Positions 33,860 through 41,642 of a DNA stretch of 42,466 bases are shown here, one piece after another (the first letter of the stretch is position 1; each line of letters opens with the position of its first letter). Where the stretch lies: contig RGPS01000026.1 in assembly GCA_010084195.1 (NCBI GenBank), positions 1-42,466 on the forward strand, written 5' to 3'. The position numbers were made by a program, and so were the translations under genes. The notes below the pieces were generated by a model. The model saw nothing but the letters and a program-made list of their open reading frames with translations, was not told the DNA's origin and searched no databases. Source of the stretch: Terriglobia bacterium (GTDB lineage: Bacteria > Acidobacteriota > Terriglobia > Bryobacterales > Bryobacteraceae).

Positions 33860-34789
33860 TCAGTTGGCGGTGGGCAGTTGCTGGATGTGATCGATATTGA
33901 AAACCCTCGCCGTGGCCTGGTCGGCTCGGACCAGCCGCAGACCGAGCTGCGATTGGACGGCGTCTAACAGCGCGGGTCCGGAAACGTCACTGGATTCCCG
34001 TCTGCCACCGCCCGGAGCACCACCGCCACCGTGGTCTCCGTGCCCTTCGCCGCCGGGACCCGCCCCACGGTTGGCTTCCTGGCTGTTGCTTCCGCTCCAG
34101 TTCAGCGAGATATCGTACTTACCCTTGAGGCCGGTCTGGTCATCGACCGGCAGACCTAACTGATCGGAGAGTACTCGGGCCAGTTCCGCCATGGTTTGGT
34201 TGTTGGCTCGGTAACGGGCGTTGCCTCCAAAGGCAATCACGCCGGTATGGCCATGGTCGGCACCTTGCCCACCACCCGGCCCGCCAAAGCCACCATGTTG
34301 GGGCGCACTCGCCGGGGGACGCGGGCCACCGGTTGATGCCTCAAGTTTCGCGCCGTTTTTTCCAACCACCAGATGGTAGCCACGCAGCGCCTTCTCACTG
34401 AAGTGTCCGGCCAGACCGAAGCGGTCTTTCAGCAGATTCTGCAACATCAGATGGAAGGCCTCGGCAGTGGTGCCTGCGGGGACTCTGGCCATCACTTCAA
34501 AAGTATTGCCCGATAGCGAAGCGCGGCCCGGCAGTTGATAGTCCTGCAAATCCCAGGCTTTCGAGATCAGCGTCGCCAGGGTACAGCGGGAGCAGCGAAA
34601 GAGCCCCGGATCGCCCGTGCCAGGGCCGCCTGTGCTGGCACCCGAACCGAAGTGAAAACCGCCAGGGTCGCTGACGCGGATCGACGCAGCCTCAAACTCG
34701 GGGGCGTTTTGGCCGAATGCAGGAGCAAGCAGGGCGGCAGCAAGAGTCAGGGCGCTAAGAATTGGTCTCACGATGGGTGAGTATACCAT
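33860..34789 (-). CDS. TIGR03435-type secreted protein
   Basis: A 309-residue exported protein of the family known as Soil-associated TIGR03435, common in Acidobacteriota. The signal peptide ends in ALLAPAFGQ and is followed by PEFEAASIRVSDP, the hallmark beginning. CRCTLATLISKAWDL, YQLPG, MLQNLLKDRFGLAGHF and the end PALLDAVQSQLGLRL are typical. Two Gly/His-rich inserts (GGFGGPGGGQGADHGH and GGEGHGDHGGGGAPGGG) are unusual. The ATG at 34789 is taken; a GTG at 34771 would also give the signal peptide. The frame stays open to 35671 but that part is antisense to the cyclotransferase gene. Confidence 0.8.
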   Translation of the reverse strand: MVYSPIVRPILSALTLAAALLAPAFGQNAPEFEAASIRVSDPGGFHFGSGASTGGPGTGDPGLFRCSRCTLATLISKAWDLQDYQLPGRASLSGNTFEVMARVPAGTTAEAFHLMLQNLLKDRFGLAGHFSEKALRGYHLVVGKNGAKLEASTGGPRPPASAPQHGGFGGPGGGQGADHGHTGVIAFGGNARYRANNQTMAELARVLSDQLGLPVDDQTGLKGKYDISLNWSGSNSQEANRGAGPGGEGHGDHGGGGAPGGGRRESSDVSGPALLDAVQSQLGLRLVRADQATARVFNIDHIQQLPTAN

Positions 34790-34822
34790 CAAAATCGAGC
34801 TTGTTACGATTGGCAGAGCCAC

Positions 34823-35614
34823 ATGAGATTGCTGATTTTTGCTGTTGCCCTGGTCGCGGGTTGCTGCGTGTTGGCGCAGACCCCGGCCCGGCCCACCGCC
34901 AGGCGGAGCGCCGGCATTCCCGTCTATGGCTACCGGGTAGTCCACGCATATCCACATGACCGGGGGGCCTTCACCGAGGGTCTGGAAATCCGCGATGGGT
35001 TCCTGTATGAAAGCACTGGTCTGAACGGGCGGTCTTCCCTGCGGAAGGTGAAGCTGGAGACGGGCGAGATCCTGCAGAACATGCCACTCGCTCGCGAGTA
35101 TTTCGGAGAAGGGATCACGATTGTGGGTGACCGAGTCATCCAGCTCACGTACCAAACCGAGGTCGGTTTTGTGTTCGGGCTGAAGGACTTTCGACAGTTG
35201 CAGCGATTCTCCTACGAGGGCGAGGGCTGGGCGCTGACACATAACGCTACCAGCATCTTTATGGACGACGGCACCGATGAAATCCGTGTTTGGGACCCGA
35301 AGACTCTTGCCGAAAAGCGCCGCATCAAAGTCCGCGACGGGGGCAAGCCGGTGGACAATCTCAACGAACTGGAATGGGTGGAAGGCGAACTGTTGGCTAA
35401 TGTTTGGCAAACCGATCGGATCGCGCGAATCTCGCCAACCTCCGGGGCTGTTACCGGCTGGATTGATTTGACGGGCCTGCTGGGCCCGATGTACCGGGAC
35501 GGGACGGAAGATGTGCTGAATGGCATCGCTTATGATGCCGCGAGGAAACGCCTGTTCGTTACCGGAAAGCTTTGGCCGAAGGTCTTTGAAATCCAGCTTG
35601 TGCCGAGGCGCTGA
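34823..35614 (+). CDS. Glutaminyl-peptide cyclotransferase (glutamine cyclotransferase family)
   Basis: A 263-residue exported protein, signal peptide residues 1-19 (RLLIFAVALVAGCCVLAQ). The five-bladed-propeller family signs are HDRGAFTEGLEI, LYESTGLNGRSSLRKV, GEGWALTHN, LNELEWVEGELLANVWQT and DVLNGIAYDAARKRLFVTGK. It would form N-terminal pyroglutamate on peptides. It stands divergent from the TIGR03435 gene with about 33 bases between, and is followed by a hairpin terminator. Confidence 0.88.
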   Translation: MRLLIFAVALVAGCCVLAQTPARPTARRSAGIPVYGYRVVHAYPHDRGAFTEGLEIRDGFLYESTGLNGRSSLRKVKLETGEILQNMPLAREYFGEGITIVGDRVIQLTYQTEVGFVFGLKDFRQLQRFSYEGEGWALTHNATSIFMDDGTDEIRVWDPKTLAEKRRIKVRDGGKPVDNLNELEWVEGELLANVWQTDRIARISPTSGAVTGWIDLTGLLGPMYRDGTEDVLNGIAYDAARKRLFVTGKLWPKVFEIQLVPRR

Positions 35615-35635
35615 GAGACTTCGGCCGCGCGTGAG

Positions 35636-35658
35636 CACACTTCGGGTGTGGTGGTTTT
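35636..35658 (+). terminator. Terminator after the cyclotransferase gene
   Basis: CACAC-ttcgg-GTGTG (35636-35650) with a TTCG tetraloop type loop, followed by GTGGTTTTGT, a short U-run. It lies 22 bases after the stop. Confidence 0.45.
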
Positions 35659-35681
35659 GTCGCACGTTCATTGGGTCCCGT

Positions 35682-36296
35682 TCAGGCGGCTTTTTTTAGT
35701 ACCGGGTTGAGTACCGGCGGGGCTTCTTTGCCGCAGCAGCGCTTGTATTTTTCCCCTGATTTGCAGGGACAGGGGGCGTTACGGGGGATTACGTTGGTCC
35801 GCTGGGCGAATTCGGCCAGTTCGCGGCGTTCCTCGGCTTCGATTTGGGCGTGGAGACGGGATTCGGCGGTTTGGACGGTGTCGGGAATGGGTTCGTTTTT
35901 TCGAATTTGGTTATTCTCGGGGCGAATTGGCTTCGCTTTTTCAAATCGCAGAACATCTTTCGCGCTGGCGGGGGCCGGGAGGGCGAGGTTCCAGCGTTCG
36001 TTGAGAATTCGGTCGGTCTGGAGTCGGCGCAATTCCTGGGTGTTGCGGCGGACGGCGGTGTTGAGACGGTCGCGGTACTTACTGCGGGTTTCGAGGAAGT
36101 CTTCGGAGAAGGTGGATTCGTCGACGGTGGCCATTATGTTCAGGCGCCACGTGTCACGGAAGATTTCGGCGGCGAAGTGGAGTTCGAGGAAGCCTTCGGG
36201 ACGGAGTTGGGCCTGCGCTTCGGCGGCGAGGGCGAGGAATTCGGCGCGGTCGCCGACTACTTTGTCGTGAGAGAGGAGTTCCGGGAGGGTTCGCAT
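35682..36296 (-). CDS. SEC-C zinc-motif protein, partner of the next gene
   Basis: A 204-residue cytoplasmic protein. The end APCPCKSGEKYKRCCG (about residue 175) is a SEC-C zinc motif as in SecA and UPF0149 proteins. The first 110 residues are helical, with LHFAAEIFRDTWRLN, the pattern seen in large acidobacterial families that start with STGPRT, though that start is missing here. Its start overlaps the next gene by 40 bases in another frame. Role unknown; perhaps in a mobile or defence unit. Confidence 0.6.
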   Translation of the reverse strand: MRTLPELLSHDKVVGDRAEFLALAAEAQAQLRPEGFLELHFAAEIFRDTWRLNIMATVDESTFSEDFLETRSKYRDRLNTAVRRNTQELRRLQTDRILNERWNLALPAPASAKDVLRFEKAKPIRPENNQIRKNEPIPDTVQTAESRLHAQIEAEERRELAEFAQRTNVIPRNAPCPCKSGEKYKRCCGKEAPPVLNPVLKKAA

Positions 36297-36829
36297 GTTG
36301 TGTTTTCCTTTGCTTCTACTTTTTTAGAGCTGAAGTTGCTGAGGGGGTCGAGGGCCTGTTCGAGATCGGGTTCTTTGATATCGGCAAGAGGTGGCCGGGT
36401 GCCGCGGCGGGCGGCGAGGAGGAGCCGGAAGGCTCCGCAGAAATGGCGGTAGTAGCGGGTTTCGAGACGTCCGAGGGCGGTTAAGACGATGTGGTCGGCT
36501 TCGGGAGAGTGCGGGCTCCCTGCATGAGCGAGGGCCAGGTGGTACATATCCTCGTAAGGCTCGGCGTTTGTGCCGTCGGCGTTTTTCAGATTGCGGGGAC
36601 GGTAGGTTGTGGCCTGGTGGTCGTACACGGCCTTTTCCATGATTTTGGCGCGGATTCCCCGCCATTTTGAGATGGCCATTTCATCGACGAGGCAGTGTTC
36701 GGCGAAGTCGCGGGGGTTGAGACTGCGGCGGGCGGTTTCGATGAGGTCACCGAGACGGTGTTTGATTTCCGGGCCGATGACGAGGTCGCAAAGGTCGGCC
36801 TGGAAGGGAATTCCGGAGTATTGGAGCAT
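36257..36829 (-). CDS. Hypothetical protein of the acidobacterial STGPRT-like family
   Basis: A 190-residue protein without a known domain. LNPRDFAEHCLVDEMAISKW resembles the DFAEHFLVEDIA-type core also recognisable in the SEC-C gene downstream (see FLELHFAAEIFRDTW), so the two look like distant relatives. The C-terminus is Ser/Lys-rich. It is upstream of and overlaps the SEC-C gene. G+T-rich plus strand on both sides differs from the rest of the window. Function unknown. Confidence 0.55.
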   Translation of the reverse strand: MLQYSGIPFQADLCDLVIGPEIKHRLGDLIETARRSLNPRDFAEHCLVDEMAISKWRGIRAKIMEKAVYDHQATTYRPRNLKNADGTNAEPYEDMYHLALAHAGSPHSPEADHIVLTALGRLETRYYRHFCGAFRLLLAARRGTRPPLADIKEPDLEQALDPLSNFSSKKVEAKENTTCEPSRNSSLTTK

Positions 36830-37023
36830 GATGTTTCCTCGGTTGGGATTTTGCCATGCGGGAGGTGCGGGATGAGGTTTGGGCGGGTGGTTGGATTATG
36901 GGTAAGTGTTGTGTTGTGTGTGGCGTAGCGATATTTTTTGTGTGCGTGATCGGATTTTTGGGGGCGGCGAAGCGGGTTGCGGCCTGTAGCTTTCGTTGAT
37001 ACATTGGAATGACGGAGCGCAAT

Positions 37024-37251
37024 ATGATCAAGAAGCTGACGAAGCATGGGAATAGTCTGGCGCTGGTGATTGACCGCCCGATCCTGGATCTGCTGCGGAT
37101 TGAACCGGACACGCCATTGGAAGTGTCTACGGACGGGCGGCAACTATTTGTTTCGCCGGTGGAGCCGTCGGCGCGACGGAAGAAGTTTGATGCGGCACAG
37201 GCCCGGGCGCACGACCGATTTGGGAAGGCGTTTCAGGAACTGGCGAAGTAG
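37024..37251 (+). CDS. AbrB/SpoVT-type antitoxin, orphan
   Basis: A 75-residue protein with a swapped-hairpin DNA-binding fold: KKLTKHGNSLALVIDRPIL, DTPLEVSTDGRQLFV, and a charged tail. The ATG at 37024 is preceded by GGAG seven bases upstream. AbrB-type antitoxins are usually followed by a Doc- or PIN-type toxin; none is in the next 420 bases. Confidence 0.75.
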   Translation: MIKKLTKHGNSLALVIDRPILDLLRIEPDTPLEVSTDGRQLFVSPVEPSARRKKFDAAQARAHDRFGKAFQELAK

Positions 37252-37270
37252 GGTGTGTGGAGAGGCGATA

Positions 37271-37453
37271 TCACTGCGACAGGCGCTGGAGAAGCTCCGG
37301 ATGCTGGTCCAGGAACTCGTCCGCAGCGGACAAGAACGGATGGGGGGCTGGCTGCGTCTTCCGGAGGCTTGAGATGGACTCCGGGACGGACTCCTGCTGC
37401 CGGGGGTTCGGGGACTTCACGGCATCCAGCAAGCTGTCGGGGGGCGGGTTCAT
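37271..37453 (-). CDS. Possible small protein of unknown function
   Basis: A 60-residue ORF, NPPPDSLLDAVKSPNPRQQE at the start and FLSAADEFLDQHPELLQRL at the end. It has a plausible GGAAAC site five bases upstream of the ATG at 37453. The end is helical and acidic, more protein-like than average for a random frame. No family known. An overlapping frame from 37463 is open too. Confidence 0.3.
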   Translation of the reverse strand: MNPPPDSLLDAVKSPNPRQQESVPESISSLRKTQPAPHPFLSAADEFLDQHPELLQRLSQ

Positions 37454-37649
37454 TTGTTTCCATTGTAGCCGCAAAAATCAGTGAGAGTGCAGGAGCCCGT
37501 GAACGTTGGAGCCGCGAGGATTTGTGCCGATCAGGGTAAGATCGGACGGGTCTGGCGGAGTTGATTGAGGATGTGAATCAGCAGGTGGCGGCGTAAGGTG
37601 CTGTCAGTGGCGGTGCGTGTGACGAAGCAAAACCCTGCGCCTGAAAAGT

Positions 37650-37668
37650 GCTACGATTTAGTAGCTAC
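37650..37668. promoter_or_regulatory. Inverted repeats before brnT (candidate operator)
   Basis: GCTAC-gattta-GTAGC (37650-37665) and the palindrome GTAGCTAC (37661-37668) lie immediately before the brnT ATG. Such a site would suit autorepression by BrnA, which is known for BrnTA systems. Read directly; binding inferred. Confidence 0.35.
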
Positions 37669-37671
37669 GTT

Positions 37672-37956
37672 ATGGTTTTCGTTTGGGATGAACTGAAGAA
37701 CAGAACGAACCAACGGAAGCACGATGTTGCGTTTGAAACAGCGGCAATTGCCTTTCATGATCCCGGTGCCATCTCGTATCCTGACCGTTTCGTGGATGGC
37801 GAGGAACGTTGGCACCTGGTGGGAATTGTCGGCAGTATGACACTCCTGTTAGTCGTTCACACAATCAGAGATGAACATGGCGAAGAAGCAATCCGAATCA
37901 TTTCCGCAAGAAAAGCGAATCGCCGCGAGCGAGCTCTTTACGACACCGCTGTCTGA
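37672..37956 (+). CDS. brnT: BrnT-type toxin
   Basis: A 94-residue toxin of the BrnT/RelE-like fold. WDELKNRTNQRKHDVAFETA is the signature start, followed by GEERWHLVGIVGSMTLLLVVHT and IRIISARKANRRERALY. The ATG at 37672 is taken; the frame is open from 37648. It shares its last 86 bases with brnA in another frame. BrnT is a ribonuclease that blocks translation, bound by BrnA. Intact in appearance. Confidence 0.85.
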   Translation: MVFVWDELKNRTNQRKHDVAFETAAIAFHDPGAISYPDRFVDGEERWHLVGIVGSMTLLLVVHTIRDEHGEEAIRIISARKANRRERALYDTAV

Positions 37957-38209
37957 AGCCCAGCACAGCGAACTCCGGCGACTGGCGGCCCTTCCTGACG
38001 CACAAATCGATTACTCCGACAGCCCTGAGGCTTTTCCGGAGGCCTCGACTATTCAACGGGGCCGGTTCTACCGTCCGATTAAACAACTGGTTAGCCTCCG
38101 GGTTGATGCAGAGGTTCTTGCCTGGTTTCGAGGTCGTGGCAAGAAGTATCAGACATACATGAACGAAGTACTGCGCCGGGAAATGATGGCAAACCCGCAA
38201 GGCCGTTAG
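37871..38209 (+). CDS. brnA: BrnA-type antitoxin
   Basis: A 112-residue antitoxin with the C-terminal ribbon-helix-helix end KQLVSLRVDAEVLAWFRGRG and YQTYMNEVLRREM; IDYSDSPE precedes it. The N-terminal 30 residues lie in the overlap with brnT and are not family-like, so the true start could be later (a CTG at 37949, or elsewhere). With brnT it makes a complete type II module. Confidence 0.8.
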   Translation: MNMAKKQSESFPQEKRIAASELFTTPLSEAQHSELRRLAALPDAQIDYSDSPEAFPEASTIQRGRFYRPIKQLVSLRVDAEVLAWFRGRGKKYQTYMNEVLRREMMANPQGR

Positions 38210-38241
38210 AAACCCGTCTGCCATGTCAACTGCCGACAGCT

Positions 38242-38349
38242 ATGACGCTGGCTGAGTTGCCGCAATTTCTCATTCCCGCATTTCCCTCCGAGGCTGAGGA
38301 AGCCGATTGGTTTGACAGCCATCAGGACTTGATCGGCGAGTGGGCCTAA
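38242..38349 (+). pseudogene. Short CopG/BrnA-like antitoxin fragment
   Basis: A 35-residue ORF reading FLIPAFPSEAEEADWFDSHQ, which resembles the start of BrnA/CopG-type antitoxins (IPEF-SEAEEA-W). It ends at 38349 with no downstream continuation in this frame. A leftover of a second antitoxin after brnA. Confidence 0.4.
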
Positions 38350-38746
38350 TGTCGTCTTCCGGAGACATCCAGCGGCCATCGGAAAGTGTCATATGCGGCT
38401 TGCAGCCGAAAGCGGAACCCTCAAATTCGGCGTCTCTGCCTCGCGGGCGAGAACAACGACGCACTCCAAAGACCCAGAGTCCGCATGAAAACCTGCAGCC
38501 TGTGGCAACAGTGCCGCGAGCCGCGCGACGAGCCGCAGGACAAGTTGCCGGACGCACCGAGTCGTCGCCCCGTGGGTTGCGGCGGCACGGTGCCGCTTGC
38601 TTCGTTGCAGCGCTTGTGAGATGGCCCGCATCGAATGCAGCGCTGCGTCTCGCATTCGGCCCGGTGGCCCTCGCAACGCGGCCCATGCCACTTCCGACAC
38701 GGGCTGCCAGCGTCGGCCCGACCAAACATCAGACTGAAATCGACAG
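38350..38746. other. 397-base region with no confident gene
   Basis: Both strands are open for long stretches because of high G+C; none of the frames has a domain or a binding site I can name. The Arg/Cys/Pro-rich translations on the minus strand look like non-coding text. It lies between the antitoxin fragment and the truncated restriction gene and may be a decayed accessory segment. Confidence 0.5.
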
Positions 38747-39109
38747 TCAATTGTCGGTATGGTGGTGTTCCAGAAGGACACCGTGTTCGGTCATTTCTTT
38801 AGCCAGGTTTGCGGCGAAGGCGTCGGCCTGATCTTCGAGAACGAGCTTTACGTCTGGTGACCGCCGGAGGATGTTCTGGGCACGATGGAAGGCGGTCTCC
38901 AGCCCTTCGCGGTGTGGCGCGCCGAGGAGCAGGTAGATGCTGTAGTCTTCTGAACTCGCGCTGAGGGTCGTCGCCTTACCCAACCATGAGTTGGCCTTTT
39001 CGAGGATGGTGCCAGCGTCAGCGAGGTCAAGCGAGATGGGCTCGTAGAGATTCCAGTGGCCGTTCCGCCAAGCGCGATGCGCATGACGTAGCGGTGGTTC
39101 TTCCGGCAC
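38747..39109 (-). pseudogene. 5'-truncated gene fragment of unknown family, fused to hsdR
   Basis: From about 39075 to the stop at 38747 the frame gives [38 protein letters not shown] and DAFAANLAKEMTEHGVLLEH, a well-formed protein end. It lacks its own start: the beginning is in the HsdR-derived DNA, and the ATG at 39109 opens in HsdR out of frame. I do not recognise the family. It seems to be the rest of a gene cut by the deletion that truncated hsdR. Confidence 0.45.
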
Positions 39110-40515
39110 TGGGCGGGGTTTTCGTTGACGAGGGCCTGGCGCATGCGGGCCGCGTGTTCTTCATCGACGCAGAAGATGATGGTTTTCTGCATCGGGTCGC
39201 CGGATTCACGGAGGAATTCGGTGATCTTTTGAGCGACGAGGCGGGTACGGTCATCGATGACAAGGGTGCGGTCGAAGTCGCGCTGGTTGTAGAGGCGGTC
39301 TTCGATTTCGAGGCCGTCGCGGTCGGTTTTGCCGGATTCGGGGCGGTAGCCGGAGACGTCGACATCGATGTGAACTTTGATGACTTTGTAGGGGGCGAGG
39401 AAGCCGTCGCGGATGCCCTCGCGGAGAGAGTAGGAGTAGACGGGGTCGCCGAAGTAGTGGATGTTGGAGACGTACTTCGTTTCTTTGGGGGTGGCGGTCA
39501 TGCCGATTTGGGTGGCGGCGGAGAAGTGTTCGAGGATTTCGCGCCAGGCGGAGTCTTCGGCGGCGCTGCCCCGGTGGCATTCGTCGATGACGATGAGATC
39601 GAAGAAGCCGGGGGAGAATTCGCGGAAGAGTTTCTGGCGGTCTTCGGGACCGGTGATGGCCTGGTAGAGGCCGAGGTAGATTTCGTAGGACGTATCGATG
39701 CGGCGTTTGGAGTCGACAGCTAAGGGCAGGTCAACTGTGGTCCCGTCCTGTTTTTCGATGGTTTTGGCGGAGGTCGAGAGCTTGGCCATGGCTTTGCCGA
39801 AGGGGCGAAAATCGTTGACCATGGTCTGGTCGATGAGAACGTTGCGGTCGGCCAGGTAGAGGATGCGCTTTTTGCAGCCGGCTTTCCAGAGACGCCAGAT
39901 GATCTGGAAGGCGGTGTAGGTTTTGCCGGTGCCGGTGGCCATGACGAGGAGGACGCGGTTTTGGCCTTTCGCAATGGCTTCGATGGTGGCGTTGATGGCG
40001 CGGGACTGGTAGTAGCGGGGTTCTTTGCCGGAGCCGTCGTCGTAATAGTCCTGGAGGACGAGGTCGAGTTGGTCGGGGAGGAGGCCTTTCCAGGCGCAAT
40101 ATTTGGCCCAGAGTTGGCCGGGTGAGGGGAATTCGTTGAGGGCGAGGGTGGTTTCCTGTTGGGGGCTTTGGCCTGTGCGGTCGTGGAAGAGGAAGCCGTC
40201 GCCGTTGGAGGAGAAGACGAAGGGGAGGTCGAGGGTGGTGGCGTAGTCGAGGGCCTGCTGGATGCCGGAGCCGAGGGAGCAGGTGTTGTCCTTGGCTTCG
40301 ACGACGGCAAGGGGGATGTTGGGTTTGTAGTAGAGGATGTAGTCGGCGCGTTTGGCCTGGCCACGGGTGACGAGTTTGCCCCGGACGATGATGCGGCCTT
40401 TGGTGAAGCCGACTTCTTCGCGAAGTTGGGTGATTTCATCCCAGCCCGCCTGGCGGATGGCGGGGGTAATGAACTTGGTGCAGATGTCGCGTTCGGAGAG
40501 GTCGTGTTTGTTCAT
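38848..40515 (-). CDS. hsdR: Type I restriction HsdR subunit, truncated
   Basis: The motor/nuclease subunit of a type I restriction system. From ATG 40515 it begins [18 protein letters not shown]. The endonuclease region has [11 protein letters not shown] and [10 protein letters not shown] (Asp...ExK). Helicase motifs are [12 protein letters not shown] (Walker A, about residue 195), [10 protein letters not shown], and TATPKE. The conserved part goes on to [12 protein letters not shown] and NHRYVMRI at 39076; at that point the next helicase motifs (the TGDD stretch and the rest of domain 2) are missing and the frame continues 75 codons in non-homologous DNA. No HsdM or HsdS is in the window. 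Almost surely inactive. Confidence 0.8.
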   Translation of the reverse strand: MNKHDLSERDICTKFITPAIRQAGWDEITQLREEVGFTKGRIIVRGKLVTRGQAKRADYILYYKPNIPLAVVEAKDNTCSLGSGIQQALDYATTLDLPFVFSSNGDGFLFHDRTGQSPQQETTLALNEFPSPGQLWAKYCAWKGLLPDQLDLVLQDYYDDGSGKEPRYYQSRAINATIEAIAKGQNRVLLVMATGTGKTYTAFQIIWRLWKAGCKKRILYLADRNVLIDQTMVNDFRPFGKAMAKLSTSAKTIEKQDGTTVDLPLAVDSKRRIDTSYEIYLGLYQAITGPEDRQKLFREFSPGFFDLIVIDECHRGSAAEDSAWREILEHFSAATQIGMTATPKETKYVSNIHYFGDPVYSYSLREGIRDGFLAPYKVIKVHIDVDVSGYRPESGKTDRDGLEIEDRLYNQRDFDRTLVIDDRTRLVAQKITEFLRESGDPMQKTIIFCVDEEHAARMRQALVNENPAQCRKNHRYVMRIALGGTATGISTSPSRLTSLTLAPSSKRPTHGWVRRRPSARVQKTTASTCSSARHTAKGWRPPSIVPRTSSGGHQT

Positions 40516-40635
40516 GGCCGGGGGGATACGGGCTGGTGCGGGGGTGGCCATGAGGGTAAGAGTTTACGGTATCAGATCCCGGCGGTGGGAATTCGGGGAT
40601 TTCGGCGCAAATGCGGCTAACAAACGCCGCGAGCT

Positions 40636-41067
40636 TCAGAGATCGGTGGCCCAATCGGCGAGGCCGGGGAGATTGGGGATCTGGTGGAAGGCCTGGTCAT
40701 GCGTGACCAGGATTGCGCCTAACGAGATGGCGTGGGCGGCGATCAGGAGGTCCAGGTTGCCCAGGGGCTTGCCGAGGCGCTCCTGTTGGGGACGCAGTTC
40801 ACCGTAGGCCTGGGCAGCTGTGCTGTCCCAGGAGACGGGGTGGACCATGGTTAGAAAACCTTCGAGGGCGGCCCGCTGTTTGGGGGAGGATCCCGCTTTG
40901 ACGATACCGTAGCGCAGTTCGGCTTCGGTGATGGCGGAGATGCCCGCGGGTTCGTGGTCGGGCAGAGTGGCGAGGCGGGCTCGTGCGGCCGACGAACGGC
41001 CTTTCAGAATGTAGCTGACGGTGTTGGTGTCGAGCAGATAATGAGGGGCTTTGCGACCGGTACTCAC
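40636..41067 (-). CDS. vapC: VapC toxin (PIN domain)
   Basis: A 143-residue PIN-domain RNase. The acidic residues are in YLLDTNTVSYILKG (Asp), ITEAELRYGI (Glu), LDLLIAAHA (Asp) and VTHDQAFHQI (Asp), so all four are present. The ATG at 41067 overlaps the vapB stop (ATGA). It sits beside the broken hsdR, a usual place for such modules. Intact in appearance. Confidence 0.92.
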   Translation of the reverse strand: MSTGRKAPHYLLDTNTVSYILKGRSSAARARLATLPDHEPAGISAITEAELRYGIVKAGSSPKQRAALEGFLTMVHPVSWDSTAAQAYGELRPQQERLGKPLGNLDLLIAAHAISLGAILVTHDQAFHQIPNLPGLADWATDL

Positions 41068-41312
41068 AGGGTGTCCCGGACCTGCGGAAGGTCCTGATCG
41101 CGGATCTCCAGGAAATCGTCAGGAAAACCAGCGCTGTCGAGGGACGCAAATATCTGGTCCCAGTCTCCGGGAGATTGCGAGAGGATCACGTCTCCGGTGC
41201 GGGGATCGCGACGAATATAGACCTCGGGGGTTGGAAACCGAAATTCCAGCGGAAGCCTCACTGCCTGGCTGCGACCGGACATGAAGACTCGGGCTTTTTC
41301 AATTTTTGGCAT
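41064..41312 (-). CDS. vapB: VapB-type antitoxin (AbrB/SpoVT fold)
   Basis: An 82-residue antitoxin: KIEKARVFMSGRSQAVRLPL is the DNA-binding part, and the acidic tail GDWDQIFASLDSAGFPDDFL binds the toxin. Coupled to vapC by ATGA. A palindrome lies eighteen bases upstream of the start (41330-41339). Confidence 0.9.
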   Translation of the reverse strand: MPKIEKARVFMSGRSQAVRLPLEFRFPTPEVYIRRDPRTGDVILSQSPGDWDQIFASLDSAGFPDDFLEIRDQDLPQVRDTL

Positions 41313-41642
41313 CGCGGGAACCTGCTATCTATCATGATATATCTCCGAGCGGTCACGGGGCGGGTGGAAATATTTTTTGATCGGCAAGTAATTAAGGGGG
41401 CTATGGTTATTGGTTTTCTGCCTTCCCTTTTGGTCTCGTGTCGTTTGCCTCGGATGCTATCCCGGAGGCAGAGATGGCGGGGGATGACAAATATCGCTGC
41501 GGGGTTCTGGGGGAACCGCTGGAGGGCACGGGAGAGGTGCGTCCCTGCGGAGAGTCGGCCTGTGCAAAATAGCCTTGTCGTCCTGATGTTGGGCGTGAGG
41601 TTTGGTTGCGTTTGTTCATCGTGTGACCGGGTGCTATCCAGA
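41313..41642. other. 330-base gap between vapB and the transposase
   Basis: It holds the vapBC operator candidate and an A/T-rich stretch (GAAATATTTTTTGATCGGC, near 41370), then the downstream side of the insertion sequence. The IS end should be within about 60 bases of the transposase stop; I could not fix it because the other end is outside the window. No gene is seen. Confidence 0.5.
41330..41339. promoter_or_regulatory. Palindrome TATCATGATA upstream of vapBC (candidate operator)
   Basis: A perfect ten-base palindrome 18 bases before the vapB ATG in an A/T-rich stretch. VapBC complexes usually repress their own promoter at such sites. The repression is inferred from place. Confidence 0.4.

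Larger units (their letters stand above)
37252..37671. other. 420-base gap between the AbrB gene and brnT
   Basis: No firm gene. A 60-residue minus-strand ORF (37271-37453) ending in AADEFLDQHPELLQRL is possible; the ATG at 37453 has a purine-rich GGAAAC before it. No toxin-like or transposase-like frame is seen. The BrnT operator candidate is at its right end. Confidence 0.5.

Noticed and set aside
34790..35671. Upstream extension of the TIGR03435 frame to 603 residues
   Set aside because: It is antisense to the glutaminyl cyclotransferase gene, has no domain, and the signal peptide begins at 34789 or 34771.
38270..38831. Several long frames on both strands (up to 163 codons)
   Set aside because: High G+C gives open frames on both strands; the translations are Arg/Cys/Pro-rich and have no recognisable start site or domain.
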